From Pelomonas sp. Root405 (GTDB lineage: Bacteria > Pseudomonadota > Gammaproteobacteria > Burkholderiales > Burkholderiaceae_C), in the NCBI RefSeq assembly GCF_001425165.1, contig NZ_LMDU01000006.1, forward strand, positions 1-64,000: a stretch of DNA of 64,000 bases. Reading direction: 5' to 3'. The stretch's first letter is position 1, and the number at the start of each line of letters is the position of its first letter. The translations under genes were made by a program, and so were the position numbers. The notes under the pieces were generated by a model. The model did not search any database, was not told the origin of the DNA, and was given only the letters and a program-made list of their open reading frames with translations. This document shows positions 33,996 to 44,376 of the stretch, piece after piece.

Positions 33996-34322
33996 TCAAC
34001 TGCCCACAGCCGTCCAACCGTGCTGTCTCGCAATGATTTGCCACTGCGGGGTCGATGACGCGATACACGCGTTGCAATAGGCCACCAACTCTCTGTACGG
34101 TGAAACGTTCAAGTCGATTTGGACCTTCTGGCCATGCAGCCGACGGATCTGTGCAACCTCAAACGCTCTTTGGTGTCTGACCACGCACGGCTTAAGCATG
34201 GCTTTGAGCTTAAGGTCGTCGGTGAGGATCTCGAGCTTTGTGAGTTTCTTGTGAGTCGCATCGATCGTGGCGATAGCCTTGACCGCAAGTAAGACGTCTT
34301 GATACTGCTTCTTGTCAGTCAT
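33996..34322 (-). CDS. Hypothetical protein
   Basis: A 108-residue protein starting MTDKKQYQDVLLAVKAIATID with AGGT seven bases upstream. Alternating helical segments contain one CxxxC-like pair (YCNACIAS) and no recognised domain. It stands alone between the reductase gene and a decayed stretch. Confidence 0.5.
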   Translation of the reverse strand: MTDKKQYQDVLLAVKAIATIDATHKKLTKLEILTDDLKLKAMLKPCVVRHQRAFEVAQIRRLHGQKVQIDLNVSPYRELVAYCNACIASSTPQWQIIARQHGWTAVGS

Positions 34323-34933
34323 TCGCTACCTGTTTCATCGGCTTTAGGTCACAAAAATGAGAGGAAGTTGGCTGGAAGTTCAGCCTGCAGCTCGGAGGCC
34401 GCATCGTTAATGGCGGCACTAACCTTGGTCATCGTTTCGACTCGTTCAGTGCCGCATCGAGCGGCGCACCGCTGTCGGACTGAAGAACGCCGCTCCAACG
34501 ATCCCGTTCTCCGAGGACTTGAATCAAATTGGCTCGCATTAGACGGTGGTAGGCGATGGAACCCATTGCGTCGGGCAGGTCAGGCATTCGGGGGCGCTTT
34601 GCTTAACCACAGGCTGGTGGCGCGAGGATTCGAGAGCCCCTCAATTCGCCAGATCGCAAGGAGGATTTTGCAGGGGGAGCGCGCTCGGGTCACTGTCCGA
34701 TCTTGCGCGCGGCAGTTCAAATCGCTCGCCGGTGAAGCGCTGGACCACAGCACTCAGGGTTTGGTTGGTGGCGCAGCGCCCCACTAACCGTAGGAAGCGG
34801 TTCATGGCCATCATGAGCTGCCGCAGGCTTGAGCACTCCGACTTGAGTCGGCCTCGCTGGCAGCCCTCGCGCGGCCTAGTTCCGGCTGCCACGGCCTGGC
34901 ACCTTGAGCGTCTCACGGTAAACCAGTCGCCGA
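34323..34933. other. Gene-poor stretch
   Basis: About 610 bases without a supported gene. Open frames on both strands are shadows of composition, lack ribosome-binding sites and carry no motif. Confidence 0.4.
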
Positions 34934-36691
34934 TCAGCTGGACCTGCCGTTATCCGGATTGCTCAGGAGCAGTGCCCGACCAGCAAACTTGCCGCCGACC
35001 ATCTCCAACTCCAAGCGCTCAGAGTCTCGGCGGCGAACAACGTCTACCGTCTCCTGAGCGTCATCCTCGCTCGCGCCAGTCGCCAGGACTGCCTGGCGGC
35101 CCAGTTCCATGGCTGACTCAAAGGTCTCGCGCATCACAAAGTCGGCGCCTGCCTTGGTCAACGCCAACGCATGCTCACGGTCGTAGGCTCGAATCAAGAG
35201 CTTAGCTTGCGGGAACACATCCTTTGCAATGTCTGCGATGTGTTTAGCAGCGGCCTTGTCGCTGATACAGACGATGACAACGCTCGCAGCCTTTGCTCCT
35301 GCAGCATGCAGTACGTCGGGGCGGCTTCCATCACCGAAAAACACTTTGAAGCCGTAGGTCTGAGCTTCCTTGATCACTTCAGTGCTGCTATCTATGACCG
35401 TCAGTGAAGCACCGCGAGCCAGTACTCCCTGACTTGCAATTTGTCCTACTCGGCCGAAGCCGATGATCAACACGCTGGCCGCCCGTCCTGTTGCCGCCTC
35501 TCCATCAGCACTGCCCGTGGTTCGCCGTCGCTTAAAGCGCGAATCGATCATCAGGATCAAAGGAGTCACAGCCATCGACAGCACCACGATGGCGATCATG
35601 TTGGCGTTCACAGTTGGGGTGATCACATTTGCGGCGAGTGCAGCAGACAAAAGCACGAAGGCGAACTCACCGCCTTGAGCCATCAGCAGCGCGCGATCGA
35701 TAGCCTCTTCGTGGGAACTGCGCGCCAGCCTGGCGACGACGTAAACGCACAAAGCCTTCACGCCCATCAGTGCGATGACCCCCGCGGCAATTAGCCCTGC
35801 GTTAGCCGACACAACGGAGAGGTCCAATGACATGCCGACGCCAAGAAAGAACAAGCCGAGGAGGATGCCCCGGAACGGCTCTATATCCGCAGCGAGCTGG
35901 TGCCGAAAGGTGGACTCAGACAGGAGCACGCCTGCCAAGAAGGCGCCGAGCGCCATCGAGAGCCCCCCAATCTGCATCAGAAGTGCGGCGCCCAGGACAA
36001 CGAACAGGGCGGCGCCGGTCATGGCTTCTCGCGCCCGTGCCTTGGCCAGAAGTGCAAATAGCGGATTCAGCAACCATATCCCTGCAATCACAAGGACGCC
36101 AACGGACCCTGCCGCGGACACTAGTGCTGCGACGCCCAATACGGGCGCGTGCGCGCCAGCCGCGGGCGGCGCGAGGAATGCCACCAACGCCAGTAGCGGA
36201 ACGATAAGCAGGTCCTCCAGCAGCAGGATCGCAACGATTCTTTGCCCTCGAGGTGCCGCGACGCCTCCGCGCTCGTCCAATATCTGCATGACGATAGCGG
36301 TTGAGGTCAAAACGAAGCTCATCGCGCAGATCAGCGAGACGGCCCACGGAAGGCCGAAGGCAGTTCCCACCAAGGTGAGAAGGGCGCCACAGACAATGGC
36401 TTGCATGCTGCCCAACCCAAAGATCGCCTTGCGGAGGTTCCACAGGTGTGACGGGCGCATTTCCAGCCCGATAACAAAAAGGAACATCACCACGCCGAGC
36501 TCCGCGACGTGGAGCACTGATCCTGGATCGTCGAACCAAGCGAAGCCAAATGGTCCGACGGCAAGTCCCGCACAAAGGTAACCGAGCACCGAACCCAGCC
36601 CGAGCCGTTTGAATAGCGGCACGGCTACAACTGCCGCACCAAGTAGCAGTACGACCGGCGCCAAATCGCCCCCAGCGTGTTCAGCGGTCAT
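34934..36691 (-). CDS. KefB/KefC-like K+/H+ antiporter (CPA2)
   Basis: A 585-residue monovalent cation:proton antiporter-2. About 12 membrane helices form the Na+/H+ exchanger domain (LGSVLGYLCAGLAVGP; FLFVIGLEMRPSHLW; LEDLLIVPLLALVAFLAPP). A cytoplasmic TrkA-N/RCK domain follows, with the dinucleotide motif IIGFGRVGQ and the downstream FGDGSRPDVL. The start at 36691 (MTAEHAGG) opens directly on the first helix; the longer frame upstream has no support. No kefF/kefG ancillary gene is adjacent. Glutathione-adduct gating, as in KefC, is possible but not shown. Confidence 0.88.
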   Translation of the reverse strand: MTAEHAGGDLAPVVLLLGAAVVAVPLFKRLGLGSVLGYLCAGLAVGPFGFAWFDDPGSVLHVAELGVVMFLFVIGLEMRPSHLWNLRKAIFGLGSMQAIVCGALLTLVGTAFGLPWAVSLICAMSFVLTSTAIVMQILDERGGVAAPRGQRIVAILLLEDLLIVPLLALVAFLAPPAAGAHAPVLGVAALVSAAGSVGVLVIAGIWLLNPLFALLAKARAREAMTGAALFVVLGAALLMQIGGLSMALGAFLAGVLLSESTFRHQLAADIEPFRGILLGLFFLGVGMSLDLSVVSANAGLIAAGVIALMGVKALCVYVVARLARSSHEEAIDRALLMAQGGEFAFVLLSAALAANVITPTVNANMIAIVVLSMAVTPLILMIDSRFKRRRTTGSADGEAATGRAASVLIIGFGRVGQIASQGVLARGASLTVIDSSTEVIKEAQTYGFKVFFGDGSRPDVLHAAGAKAASVVIVCISDKAAAKHIADIAKDVFPQAKLLIRAYDREHALALTKAGADFVMRETFESAMELGRQAVLATGASEDDAQETVDVVRRRDSERLELEMVGGKFAGRALLLSNPDNGRSS

Positions 36692-36821
36692 GCGTTGTGC
36701 TCTCTTAGTTAGTGAAACGAGATTGGTTATCGGCCGCTGGATCTGCGGCGCAACGGGCATTCTTGATGCCACCGCCGATGTCTGATTCCGCGTCATTGAC
36801 CGCGGAGCTTCGAGGGGCCGA

Positions 36822-38201
36822 TCAGCGTGCTTTTGCTTGCTCAGCGAACGCCCGTATCGCAATGGATCGATGGATCGCCTGCTGCCCGGCTTGAATGGCC
36901 ACTTCAATCTCTTGACTGGTAAGCGTTAGCCGGGTCTCAATCGCGCGTGCGCGCGCGGCAGTCACGGGCTCCGCGTTCTGGAAACTGAGGAGTTCGACAA
37001 CGAACTCAACATCGTCACAACGCCAGTCCAAAGGCACACCTCCGAGGTCGTCGATAGCGAGTTTGCTCAAGCCGCACCGATGCTGAATCAGAAGATCTCT
37101 CCAACGCAGCATGACAGCCTGGAATGAATCTGCTGCCAAGCGCGCGGCTGCGTCAATGGCCGCATCCGTGGCTGCCATTGCCGAGTCGACGCCATCTGGC
37201 CCATCAAGACGTCTGTTCCAGGAGCCGCTTGGGCCCCGTCCGGCGTCCACGACGAGGAACAACAGCTTGCGAAGCCTGATTGCGTCCTTGGCAGTCATCG
37301 GGCTATGGGCGTTGTCCGCCATAGCACGAGAAATCAGGATGCTTGACAGCCCAAAGTTGTCCGTCAAGCCGCCATCTACGAGCATCACAAATCCGGGGCC
37401 CTCAGGATCGCGATAGTTGCGCATTGCCTCGGCCACCGAGCGCATCAGTCGGGGCGCGGACGGATTGCTCAAGGTTGGCGCAACAAACGAAGCCTCAGGC
37501 AGGGGGCAGCCGGTTGGATAGGTACGGAGAACTGTCGGTTTAAAGACCACCGGAACTGCCATGGAAGCCGCTACCGCGTCGGCGACCGAAAAGTTCCTGA
37601 TGTCAGAACACAATGCACTGAATAGCCCCGGCAGGAACGGAAAGCTGGTGCGGTGATACAGATCGGTGGCGTTGATCCAAAGGTCGGGGCGCCCTTTTGC
37701 GTACAGGTCAGCAAATGTTGCGTGCTTGAAGACGTCTTTGTCGAGCACCTCGGCAAAGTTTGAGTGGTCATTCAACCCACCTCGCAGCATGCGAACCCAG
37801 TTGGCTGGCGATGCGAGGCTCAAGTTCATGCTTGACTCATAGTCGCGGTACAGGACGCGCTCCCTGATGTGGGTTAATCCGTCCCTTCCGTTCAGCACGT
37901 AGTAGGCCGCTGTCAGCGATCCGCCGGAGACTGAGCTTAAGAAAGCCAGGGAATCAAGCAGATCGCCGCGATTCGTCTTGGTCTCAGCGAGACCTTCGAG
38001 TACACCTGCAGCGAACGCCGAAGCTCTGAGGCCGCCACCTGAAAACGCGATTGCCACAGTGAACTCCTGAACCAAGTCCTGCGGCCGACCCATGTCAGGT
38101 GATATCTCAGCCTGAATGACTTGGTTTGGCGGGGTACGAGGTTGCGTTGCGCAGCCGCTTAATGCGAGCGCTAGCGTCAGGAGTAGCTCAGTTTTGCGCA
38201 T
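36822..38201 (-). CDS. Patatin-like phospholipase lipoprotein
   Basis: A 459-residue patatin-domain protein with a lipoprotein signal (MRKTELLLTLALALSGC; Cys17 in LSGC). FSGGGLRASAFAAGV gives the oxyanion GGGxR motif, SSVSGGSL the nucleophile Ser (about residue 92) and VDGGLTDNFG the catalytic Asp. The start at 38201 is set by the signal peptide. Probably a membrane-anchored lipid acyl hydrolase. It lies 130 bases upstream of the KefC-like gene on the same strand. Confidence 0.88.
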   Translation of the reverse strand: MRKTELLLTLALALSGCATQPRTPPNQVIQAEISPDMGRPQDLVQEFTVAIAFSGGGLRASAFAAGVLEGLAETKTNRGDLLDSLAFLSSVSGGSLTAAYYVLNGRDGLTHIRERVLYRDYESSMNLSLASPANWVRMLRGGLNDHSNFAEVLDKDVFKHATFADLYAKGRPDLWINATDLYHRTSFPFLPGLFSALCSDIRNFSVADAVAASMAVPVVFKPTVLRTYPTGCPLPEASFVAPTLSNPSAPRLMRSVAEAMRNYRDPEGPGFVMLVDGGLTDNFGLSSILISRAMADNAHSPMTAKDAIRLRKLLFLVVDAGRGPSGSWNRRLDGPDGVDSAMAATDAAIDAAARLAADSFQAVMLRWRDLLIQHRCGLSKLAIDDLGGVPLDWRCDDVEFVVELLSFQNAEPVTAARARAIETRLTLTSQEIEVAIQAGQQAIHRSIAIRAFAEQAKAR

Positions 38202-38296
38202 GTCAGAAGTGAGCAAACGGTAGGGCGAGCTGTCCTCGTGCGAAAGGCGCACTTAGGAAGAGCCTCGCACGCTGTGGAAGGCCCTTGCCCGCTGTC

Positions 38297-38719
38297 TTAC
38301 TCGGGCTTGAGAACCTCGAGCTGAGTTGCGCGCTCTTCGGGGGAGAACATCGACGTGCCTGATTGCGTCGCGCCAGCGTCGACCTCATCTTGCAGTACGT
38401 CCCAATGCTCAGCGAGAAGTCCGTTCTCGATGCGGAAGATATCGACCACGATCTGGGGCTTCGGCGCCCAGCCGCGGATGCGGCCATGGATGGTGACGTA
38501 TGGGCCTTCTGCAACCATGATGCCTGGCTCGTAAAACAGATCTGCTGGCAGCTTGGCCACCAGGGCGGCCAACGCATCGCGACCCTGAGGAATTGACGGA
38601 TTGTGTTGAACGTAGTGGGGCGAGTAAAGGCGCGCCACCGCCTCTACATCCTTGCGCTGAAAGAGTGCAGTCATTGCCTCGACGACCAACGCCTTGTTAT
38701 GTTCAGTATTGCTATACAT
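38297..38719 (-). CDS. SnoaL-like NTF2-family protein
   Basis: A 140-residue protein of the NTF2 fold. Motifs are the helical start NKALVVEAMTALFQRKDV, then ARLYSPHYVQHNPSIPQGRDAL (the SnoaL-type Y..hYvQHnP..p.Gr) and DIFRIENGLLAEHWDVLQ. Such proteins act as cyclases or isomerases or on small polar substrates. Followed at 12 bases upstream by a MoaF-like gene on the same strand, likely one operon. Confidence 0.85.
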   Translation of the reverse strand: MYSNTEHNKALVVEAMTALFQRKDVEAVARLYSPHYVQHNPSIPQGRDALAALVAKLPADLFYEPGIMVAEGPYVTIHGRIRGWAPKPQIVVDIFRIENGLLAEHWDVLQDEVDAGATQSGTSMFSPEERATQLEVLKPE

Positions 38720-38730
38720 CAGATTGCTTC

Positions 38731-39075
38731 CTAATTGACAAGATTGATAGCGCCTTCCATTCGCAGGAAGGTGCCACCGGGAAGGGTTGCGTGGGAGTAG
38801 AGCGTCCCCTTGGAGAAGTCCTCAACGTGGACCACCGTCGCGCCGCTGTGTTCGACCCAACTGACGAGGAACACTCCAGGCCGGATCAGAGAGACAGCAA
38901 CGATCACCTCTTCGGTCTTGGCGAAAGGACCTTCGGCGATATCGAACCGCAATCTGTCGCTTGCCAACACCGTAAGTCGAACAGAAAACTCTTTGAACGT
39001 AACGTCAAACGCTAAGCCGATCGGGTACTGCGTCGCGTTTGATATCGATTGATCAGCTCGCATTTCGTTCCTCAA
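38731..39075 (-). CDS. MoaF-related domain protein
   Basis: A 114-residue beta-rich protein. VFLVSWVEHSGATVVHVEDF and YSHATLPGGTFLRMEGAI fit the MoaF-like calycin pattern (sW.E.sG.tv.hv.df). Function of the stand-alone domain is unknown. Its promoter is probably in the 39076-39407 gap, shared with the divergent secreted hydrolase, where a perfect palindrome occurs. Confidence 0.6.
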   Translation of the reverse strand: MRNEMRADQSISNATQYPIGLAFDVTFKEFSVRLTVLASDRLRFDIAEGPFAKTEEVIVAVSLIRPGVFLVSWVEHSGATVVHVEDFSKGTLYSHATLPGGTFLRMEGAINLVN

Positions 39076-39233
39076 TTTGTTGGTGGCTCATGGCCAGAGC
39101 TGCCAAAGCCAGGCCAGTGTCGTGATAGGTCAACGAAATTGCACTGACTGAAGATGCTGCGCGCAGTCTGATAGTGCTCGGCAATCGGGCGCCGGGAAGA
39201 TGGGCGAGCTAATTCAACTAAGTTCAGCAGAAT

Positions 39234-39250
39234 TGATCAGTGACTGATCA
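39234..39250. promoter_or_regulatory. Perfect palindrome TGATCAGT-G-ACTGATCA
   Basis: A 17-base perfect inverted repeat in the gap between the divergent MoaF-like and hydrolase genes. It is a good operator candidate. No regulator gene is adjacent. Confidence 0.5.
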
Positions 39251-39407
39251 GAGCTATCGCTGGAACACTCGGCGCGGTTGAGAACTCATGGGCTTCTGTC
39301 GCCGCGCCCTACTGAGCCTCAACCGCCTGGGCGGGACGTTAGCCAGGCACGCTGTGCCAGCAGTACAAATGCCCAAACAGAAATCCTACTAATGAGAGGT
39401 ATTACTA

Positions 39408-40352
39408 ATGAACGCTTTCGCAAGACTCATAAGCACCCTCGCAGTTGCTGCGAGCGGATTCGCAATTCAAACCGAGGCTTCGGCCGCACCCGGAAACACC
39501 ACTGGAAAGATCATGACAAACAGCCAATACGTTTCTGCCGCTGATGGAACCCAGCTCTACGTGAAGGACTGGGGTCCAAAGGACGGGCCCGTCGTCGTGC
39601 TCAGTCACGGCTGGCCTCTCAACTCCGACAGCTGGGAGTCGCAGATGCAGTTCCTGGCCGAGAACGGCTATCGCGTCATCGCGCATGACCGCCGCGGGCA
39701 CGGCCGCTCGGGCCAGCCCTGGGCCGGCAACAACATGGACCAGTACGCGGACGATCTGGATGCCGTCATTCGCGCCTTCGACGTCAAGAGAATCACGTTG
39801 ATCGGGTTCTCCACCGGTGGTGGCGAGGTCACACGCTACGTCGGTCGACACGGCACATCCCGCGTCGCCAAGGTGGCACTCATCAGCGCGATCACTCCGA
39901 TCATGGGTCAGACGCCGACGAACCCCAACGGCGTTCCGACGGCCGTGTTTGACAGCCTACGCAAGAGTTCGCTCGACAACCGTGCTCAGCTGTACAAGGA
40001 CATCGCTGGCGGACCTTTCTTCGGCTTCAACCGCCCTGGCGCCAAGTCGTCAGCTGGTCTCATCGACAGCTTCTTCGCGCAAGGCATGCAAGCAGGCAGC
40101 AAGGCTACCTATGAGTCCATCAACGCCTTCTTCTACTCTGACTTTCGCGACGACCTGAAGAAGTTCACCATGCCGACCTTGGTCGTTCACGGTTCGGATG
40201 ACCAAATCGTCCCCATTGAAACCACCGGTCGCGCGGTCGCTAAGCTGGTTTCGGGCTCGCAACTTATCGAATATGCGGGCGGCCCGCATGGCATCGCGGA
40301 TACGCACAAGGACCAGTTGAACAAGGACCTGCTGGCGTTCCTGAAGAAGTAG
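39408..40352 (+). CDS. Secreted chloroperoxidase-type alpha/beta hydrolase
   Basis: A 314-residue serine hydrolase of the cofactor-free haloperoxidase/perhydrolase group, with an N-terminal signal peptide ([21 protein letters not shown]). Catalytic Ser135 is in IGFSTGGGE, Asp265 in HGSDDQIVP and His294 in GGPHGIA. AGAGGT lies before the start. Many family members are intracellular; export here is unusual. A decayed copy of its C-terminal 50 residues lies at 55365-55520. Confidence 0.88.
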   Translation: MNAFARLISTLAVAASGFAIQTEASAAPGNTTGKIMTNSQYVSAADGTQLYVKDWGPKDGPVVVLSHGWPLNSDSWESQMQFLAENGYRVIAHDRRGHGRSGQPWAGNNMDQYADDLDAVIRAFDVKRITLIGFSTGGGEVTRYVGRHGTSRVAKVALISAITPIMGQTPTNPNGVPTAVFDSLRKSSLDNRAQLYKDIAGGPFFGFNRPGAKSSAGLIDSFFAQGMQAGSKATYESINAFFYSDFRDDLKKFTMPTLVVHGSDDQIVPIETTGRAVAKLVSGSQLIEYAGGPHGIADTHKDQLNKDLLAFLKK

Positions 40353-40893
40353 TTCGACAGGGCGGTACGACCTGACCTCGGGCGATAGATCGCCGATAGC
40401 CTCTGCATGCACGCCCGCGCGGCGTTCGTGTGGAGGCGCCGTAGCAACGCCCGGAGAAGCGAAAGAGTTGATGTTTGCGATGGGCTGCGGCAGTTCTCAG
40501 GGAGGCGCCTAGGTGAGCACCGAAGCCGGGACAAATGTAGGAGAGCCCACAGCTCGCCACCGTGACCAGCTGGACGCCGCCTCTCGTAGACGAAGTTGAC
40601 GTTGAAGCCCTAGCGCATCGCCACCTGATCCACGGGTGCGCCAAGGTCGGTAGCGCTGGCACACACGCGTCAAGGCTGGGCGCGGGTGGCCCCTGCGCCA
40701 TGAGCGCGAAAGCTGGCCTACACCACAAGTTGGTCGGACAGTCCGATTGCTAGGGCTTGAAGGCTGCTAGACGTCGGGCGCGGCCCCGGCAACAACTCGG
40801 CGGCACGCACCGTGTGCTCCAGGGCGTTCTCCGTCGATCCGGGCTTGCTAGGCCCGCCTGGCGCAGGCGAAAAATTCGTCCCGCCTTTGCCTG
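40353..40893. other. Gene-poor stretch
   Basis: About 540 bases in which no gene, repeat or RNA is recognised. Confidence 0.4.
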
Positions 40894-41313
40894 TCAGTGC
40901 GCCCGCTGCGACGATTGTTGGCGGTCCCTAACGGCGACTGATTCGTCCGCGCACGGGCTCTCGGGCTCATCGAGCCATCTGAATGCGGCCGCGATGTCTG
41001 AGTAGAAGACGCGATGGTCGCTGGTGCCAAAGGCAAGCCGTGCCACGTAGGCCAGGTGGCTATTCGGCACCACGATGGCCCGACGAAGGTCGGCCCCTGG
41101 GCCGGCTTCATCGAGCCTGATCTGCGACAACGCGACCTCGGGGGTGAGCGCCCGGGCCTCAAGGAGGTCGTAAAGCACACAGCGCAGTCGGGAGTCGGCG
41201 ACGATGGCGAGGACGCGCGACTGGCATTCCCGCAGCACTTCCTCTGTCGCGTCGCCTCTGATGCGCGCGATGACAAGCTTACCCACTGGTTCTACCCAAA
41301 TGGCCTGATTCAC
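40894..41313 (-). CDS. SpoIIAA/STAS-like protein
   Basis: A 139-residue protein. AIWVEPVGKLVIARIRGDATEE, then CVLYDLLEARAL and HRVFYSDIAAAFRWL resemble the SpoIIAA-like fold (short strand-helix repeats, with a closing .d...A..WL helix). No Ser phospho-site or partner kinase is visible, so a partner-switch role is only a guess. Its C-terminus is followed by low-complexity Arg/Gln. Confidence 0.45.
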   Translation of the reverse strand: MNQAIWVEPVGKLVIARIRGDATEEVLRECQSRVLAIVADSRLRCVLYDLLEARALTPEVALSQIRLDEAGPGADLRRAIVVPNSHLAYVARLAFGTSDHRVFYSDIAAAFRWLDEPESPCADESVAVRDRQQSSQRAH

Positions 41314-41702
41314 CTCTGCCCCACGTAGTCACCGACCAGGCTCTGGTGGCAAGCTAAGTGCCGAGGCCGGGTCTGTACCCAATTTTCGATGGTACACACC
41401 GCGACGCCCGTAGGACGAGGTGCCAAAGAACCACGCCTCACTGTGCAATAGGGCGATAGCTGCCGGTGGCGCGGCTGACCGCGAACGGCAGCTCACAGCA
41501 TGCCGTCTTCGTCCGGTCGTCGGCGGCTTTGCAGCGACTGCGGTCCTTCGCTTAGCTGAAATCGACGCCCTCAAGCGGCCGTTCAGCGTTCGCGTTAAAC
41601 GGACCACCCTGCAACTTCCCCTGGGCATCTCATCCACTGGAGCCGCAATGTGCAAAGACTTCCTCAGGAACCGCTGTTCATCGGACGGTGGGCGTAGCTG
41701 AA

Positions 41703-41841
41703 CATCTTGCGATCTGCCAGGTGGTGCACGTCGTGTTGCTTGGCCAGTTCGGCCAGCCAGCGTCTTCTCGCCACGGATGGCGTCCAGCGCCACCTTGGCC
41801 TTGAATGCCGGCGAGTGGTTCCGGAGCGGTCTTCTGCTCAT
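41703..41841 (-). pseudogene. IS3-family transposase OrfA remnant
   Basis: Starts MSRRPLRNHSPAFKAKVALD and continues AIRGEKTLA, the classic IS3-group OrfA opening. A two-base shift then moves the frame to ELAKQHDVHHLADRK, where intact copies read ELA..hdVHpnQi..WK. The rest, including OrfB, is missing. It marks an old insertion at the left border of the lower-GC island. Confidence 0.75.
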
Positions 41842-41992
41842 GCTCTGGTCTCCTGTGGGCGAGGGAAGCGAAAGCTAGGGTTTACGTTAGCCCTGCCTGT
41901 CGCCACAAACTCATTGCATTCGCTTACATATAGAGGTCACAACTTGGCGATGCCCGCACTTGACGGGCACACGGTTGAGGGAGCCTCTAAAA

Positions 41993-44305
41993 GTGATTCA
42001 TCGCATCAATCGCCTTCGGCAATTCGGCATCTTTGCCGACTACAACGGTTCAGGCATTCAACAATTTGGCAAGTTCAACCTCATCTATGGTTGGAACGGA
42101 ACAGGTAAATCAACCCTGTCGCATGTGTTCTCTTGCCTTGAAAGTCGCTCTCTGCTTCCTCGCTTCTCGGGGGCCCAATTCAACATCACACTTGAAGATG
42201 GCCCTTCAATAACTGAAGCCAACTTGGCGGCTTCTCAGTTGAATATCCACGTCTTCAACCAAAGCTTCATCCGCGACAACATTGATTGGGATAAGTCGGT
42301 CAAGAGCATCCTCCTGATTGCGAAGGAGAAGATTGAAGACCTACAAGCCTTGGAGAAGATGAAGCTTGAGCTTGGCGGAAAGCGAACTGCTCACAGCACC
42401 AAGCTGAACGACATAAAAATCAAGACTGATGCGCAGGATAAGTTTCTGACCGGTGCCGCGAAGAAGATGAAGATTGGTCTTCAGGCGATTGACACCAGCG
42501 ATAGCTATTACCTCAACTATGACCGCCGCAAGCTGTCAAAGTTCATTGAGGTGAACGGAGAAGCGGTCGCAACCAAAGATTCGGTGCTTAGTGAAGAAAA
42601 GGTCATTGAATTGACCAATGCAGCCAAGCCCGACCATCTGCCCACCGTCACATTTCTTGCGAGGGTCATTCCCGAAGACTACTTCAAGAAGGCCGCTGGT
42701 CGCATCCGTGACCTGATTGCCACGACCGCCGTTAATCAGGCGATTGAGCGACTCACCGATAATCCTGACATCCGTGATTGGGTGCAAAAGGGCTTGGAAG
42801 TCCATGAGCATCATCATTCGGAAAAGTGCGAGTTCTGCGGCGAGCCGTTCACGAAGGCTCGTGCTGAAGCTTTGGCGGCTCATTTCAGCAAGGAATTTAC
42901 TGCCTTCCAAACGAGATTGAATGATGCCGCGACTTGGATGCAATCCCAAGGTGCGCCCGCAAATGAACTGCCCGTAGCGACAAGCTTCTATAAGGAGCTT
43001 GCAGCCGATGCCACCAAGCTGGAGGGCGAGTACAAAGCAGCCGCCGAAAAGATCAACCAGCAGATTGAAGGGTGGCGGGAAGCCCTCCAAGCCAAAATTA
43101 CGGACCCAGCAAAAACCGACATTCAGATTGCGGATGTGGTTGAGAGTGATGTGCCGGCTTTCAATACCGTGTTGTCCTCCCTTGTGGCTCTCGTGCAGAA
43201 ACACAACCACAAAACCGACAACTTCAGTGCGGAGACCTCAAAAGCCAAGAAGGCACTTGAGCTTCATTTCGCAGCGGCAGAAATCCAAGAGTTTGACTAT
43301 GCGGGCAATGAGAAGCAGTGCAAGGATTTGCAGGCTACTGCCGACACTGACAAGAAGGCGATTGATGAACTGCAAGTGAAGGTCAACGACCTAGAGGCTT
43401 TGCTATCCAATGAAACGGTCGGAGCCAAGGAATTCAATGATGTCCTGCATCGCTTCATCGGTCGCTCGGAACTTTGCCTGAGCTTCAATCAGCAGAAGAA
43501 GGGCTATGAAATCATTCGCAATGGGGTAGGCGAGCATGATGGAAATCTGAGCGAAGGCGAGAAGACAGCGATTGCCTTCGTCTACTTCATCACCAAGCTT
43601 AGGGAGAGCGGAAACAACATTGCAGACACGATTGTTGTCGTGGATGACCCTGTTTCAAGCTTTGACTCCAATCACCTTTTCCATGCTTATTCGTTCCTGA
43701 AAACTCAGTGCATAGATTCCAAGCAACTGTTCGTTCTCACCCACAACTTCACTTACTTCAAGTTGGTGAGAGACTGGTTCACGACGACGAATAAGAACAG
43801 GGCACGGAAGAATCCGCCAAAGGCACCGGTCGCATTCTTCTACAGACTGGATGCCCCGCCAGGCTCGCCCCGTCATTCGCTGCTGGTTGATGCAGACGAG
43901 TCGCTTAAGAATTATGGCTCCGAGTATCACTACATCTTCAAGAAGCTCTATGCCTACAAGGCTAAAACGACCTTGGACCGCGATGAGGCGTTCTTAACCG
44001 CGAACCTCGCTAGAAAGCTGCTGGAGTCATTCTTTACCTTCAAGTTCCCCAAGGGACGAAACGATGTGAGTGCTCTCATGGATGCTGGACTAGCGGGCTG
44101 CACCGTGACCACTGCGGAACTCAAGGAGAAGATTTACCGGTTCATCAACAAATACTCTCACAGTGATGTAATTGAAATCACTGAGGAGTCAGCCGAGAAC
44201 CTTGCGGGTGAGAGTCATAGTGTTGTAAACAACATCTTCCAATGGATTGAAGAAGTGGATAAAAAGCACTTTGATGAGATGGTGGAAGTAGCCGAAGCTG
44301 CCTGA
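41993..44305 (+). CDS. RloC/PrrC-like AAA_13 ATPase, probable anticodon nuclease
   Basis: A 770-residue ABC-type ATPase of the AAA_13 family. Walker A is GWNGTGKST (about residues 33-41), signature LSEGEKTA (519-526), Walker B with DD is VVVDDPVSSFDS (548-559) and the His switch FVLTHN follows. Between the halves, helical arms carry CEFCGEPF (Cys279/Cys282), matching the zinc-hook CxxC of RloC. The C-terminal region has RKLLE (674-678) and R-F-I-N-K-Y-S-H (716-723), an R-x6-H HEPN-type RNase motif; PrrC's triad is also Arg-Glu-His. RloC/PrrC cleave tRNA anticodon loops on phage attack. The GTG at 41993 is preferred over an upstream TTG. GC is clearly below that of neighbouring genes, a sign of transfer. 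No restriction-modification genes are adjacent. Confidence 0.8.
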   Translation: MIHRINRLRQFGIFADYNGSGIQQFGKFNLIYGWNGTGKSTLSHVFSCLESRSLLPRFSGAQFNITLEDGPSITEANLAASQLNIHVFNQSFIRDNIDWDKSVKSILLIAKEKIEDLQALEKMKLELGGKRTAHSTKLNDIKIKTDAQDKFLTGAAKKMKIGLQAIDTSDSYYLNYDRRKLSKFIEVNGEAVATKDSVLSEEKVIELTNAAKPDHLPTVTFLARVIPEDYFKKAAGRIRDLIATTAVNQAIERLTDNPDIRDWVQKGLEVHEHHHSEKCEFCGEPFTKARAEALAAHFSKEFTAFQTRLNDAATWMQSQGAPANELPVATSFYKELAADATKLEGEYKAAAEKINQQIEGWREALQAKITDPAKTDIQIADVVESDVPAFNTVLSSLVALVQKHNHKTDNFSAETSKAKKALELHFAAAEIQEFDYAGNEKQCKDLQATADTDKKAIDELQVKVNDLEALLSNETVGAKEFNDVLHRFIGRSELCLSFNQQKKGYEIIRNGVGEHDGNLSEGEKTAIAFVYFITKLRESGNNIADTIVVVDDPVSSFDSNHLFHAYSFLKTQCIDSKQLFVLTHNFTYFKLVRDWFTTTNKNRARKNPPKAPVAFFYRLDAPPGSPRHSLLVDADESLKNYGSEYHYIFKKLYAYKAKTTLDRDEAFLTANLARKLLESFFTFKFPKGRNDVSALMDAGLAGCTVTTAELKEKIYRFINKYSHSDVIEITEESAENLAGESHSVVNNIFQWIEEVDKKHFDEMVEVAEAA

Positions 44306-44376
44306 TTTAATGTCCTATAACGAATGAAGACGATCTACAATATTGTTATATCAGGACCAAGCGGGAGTTATAAGCC

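Noticed and set aside
34299-35205. Overlapping plus-strand frames between the hypothetical gene and the antiporter
   Set aside because: No start signals or motifs; partly antisense to the antiporter.
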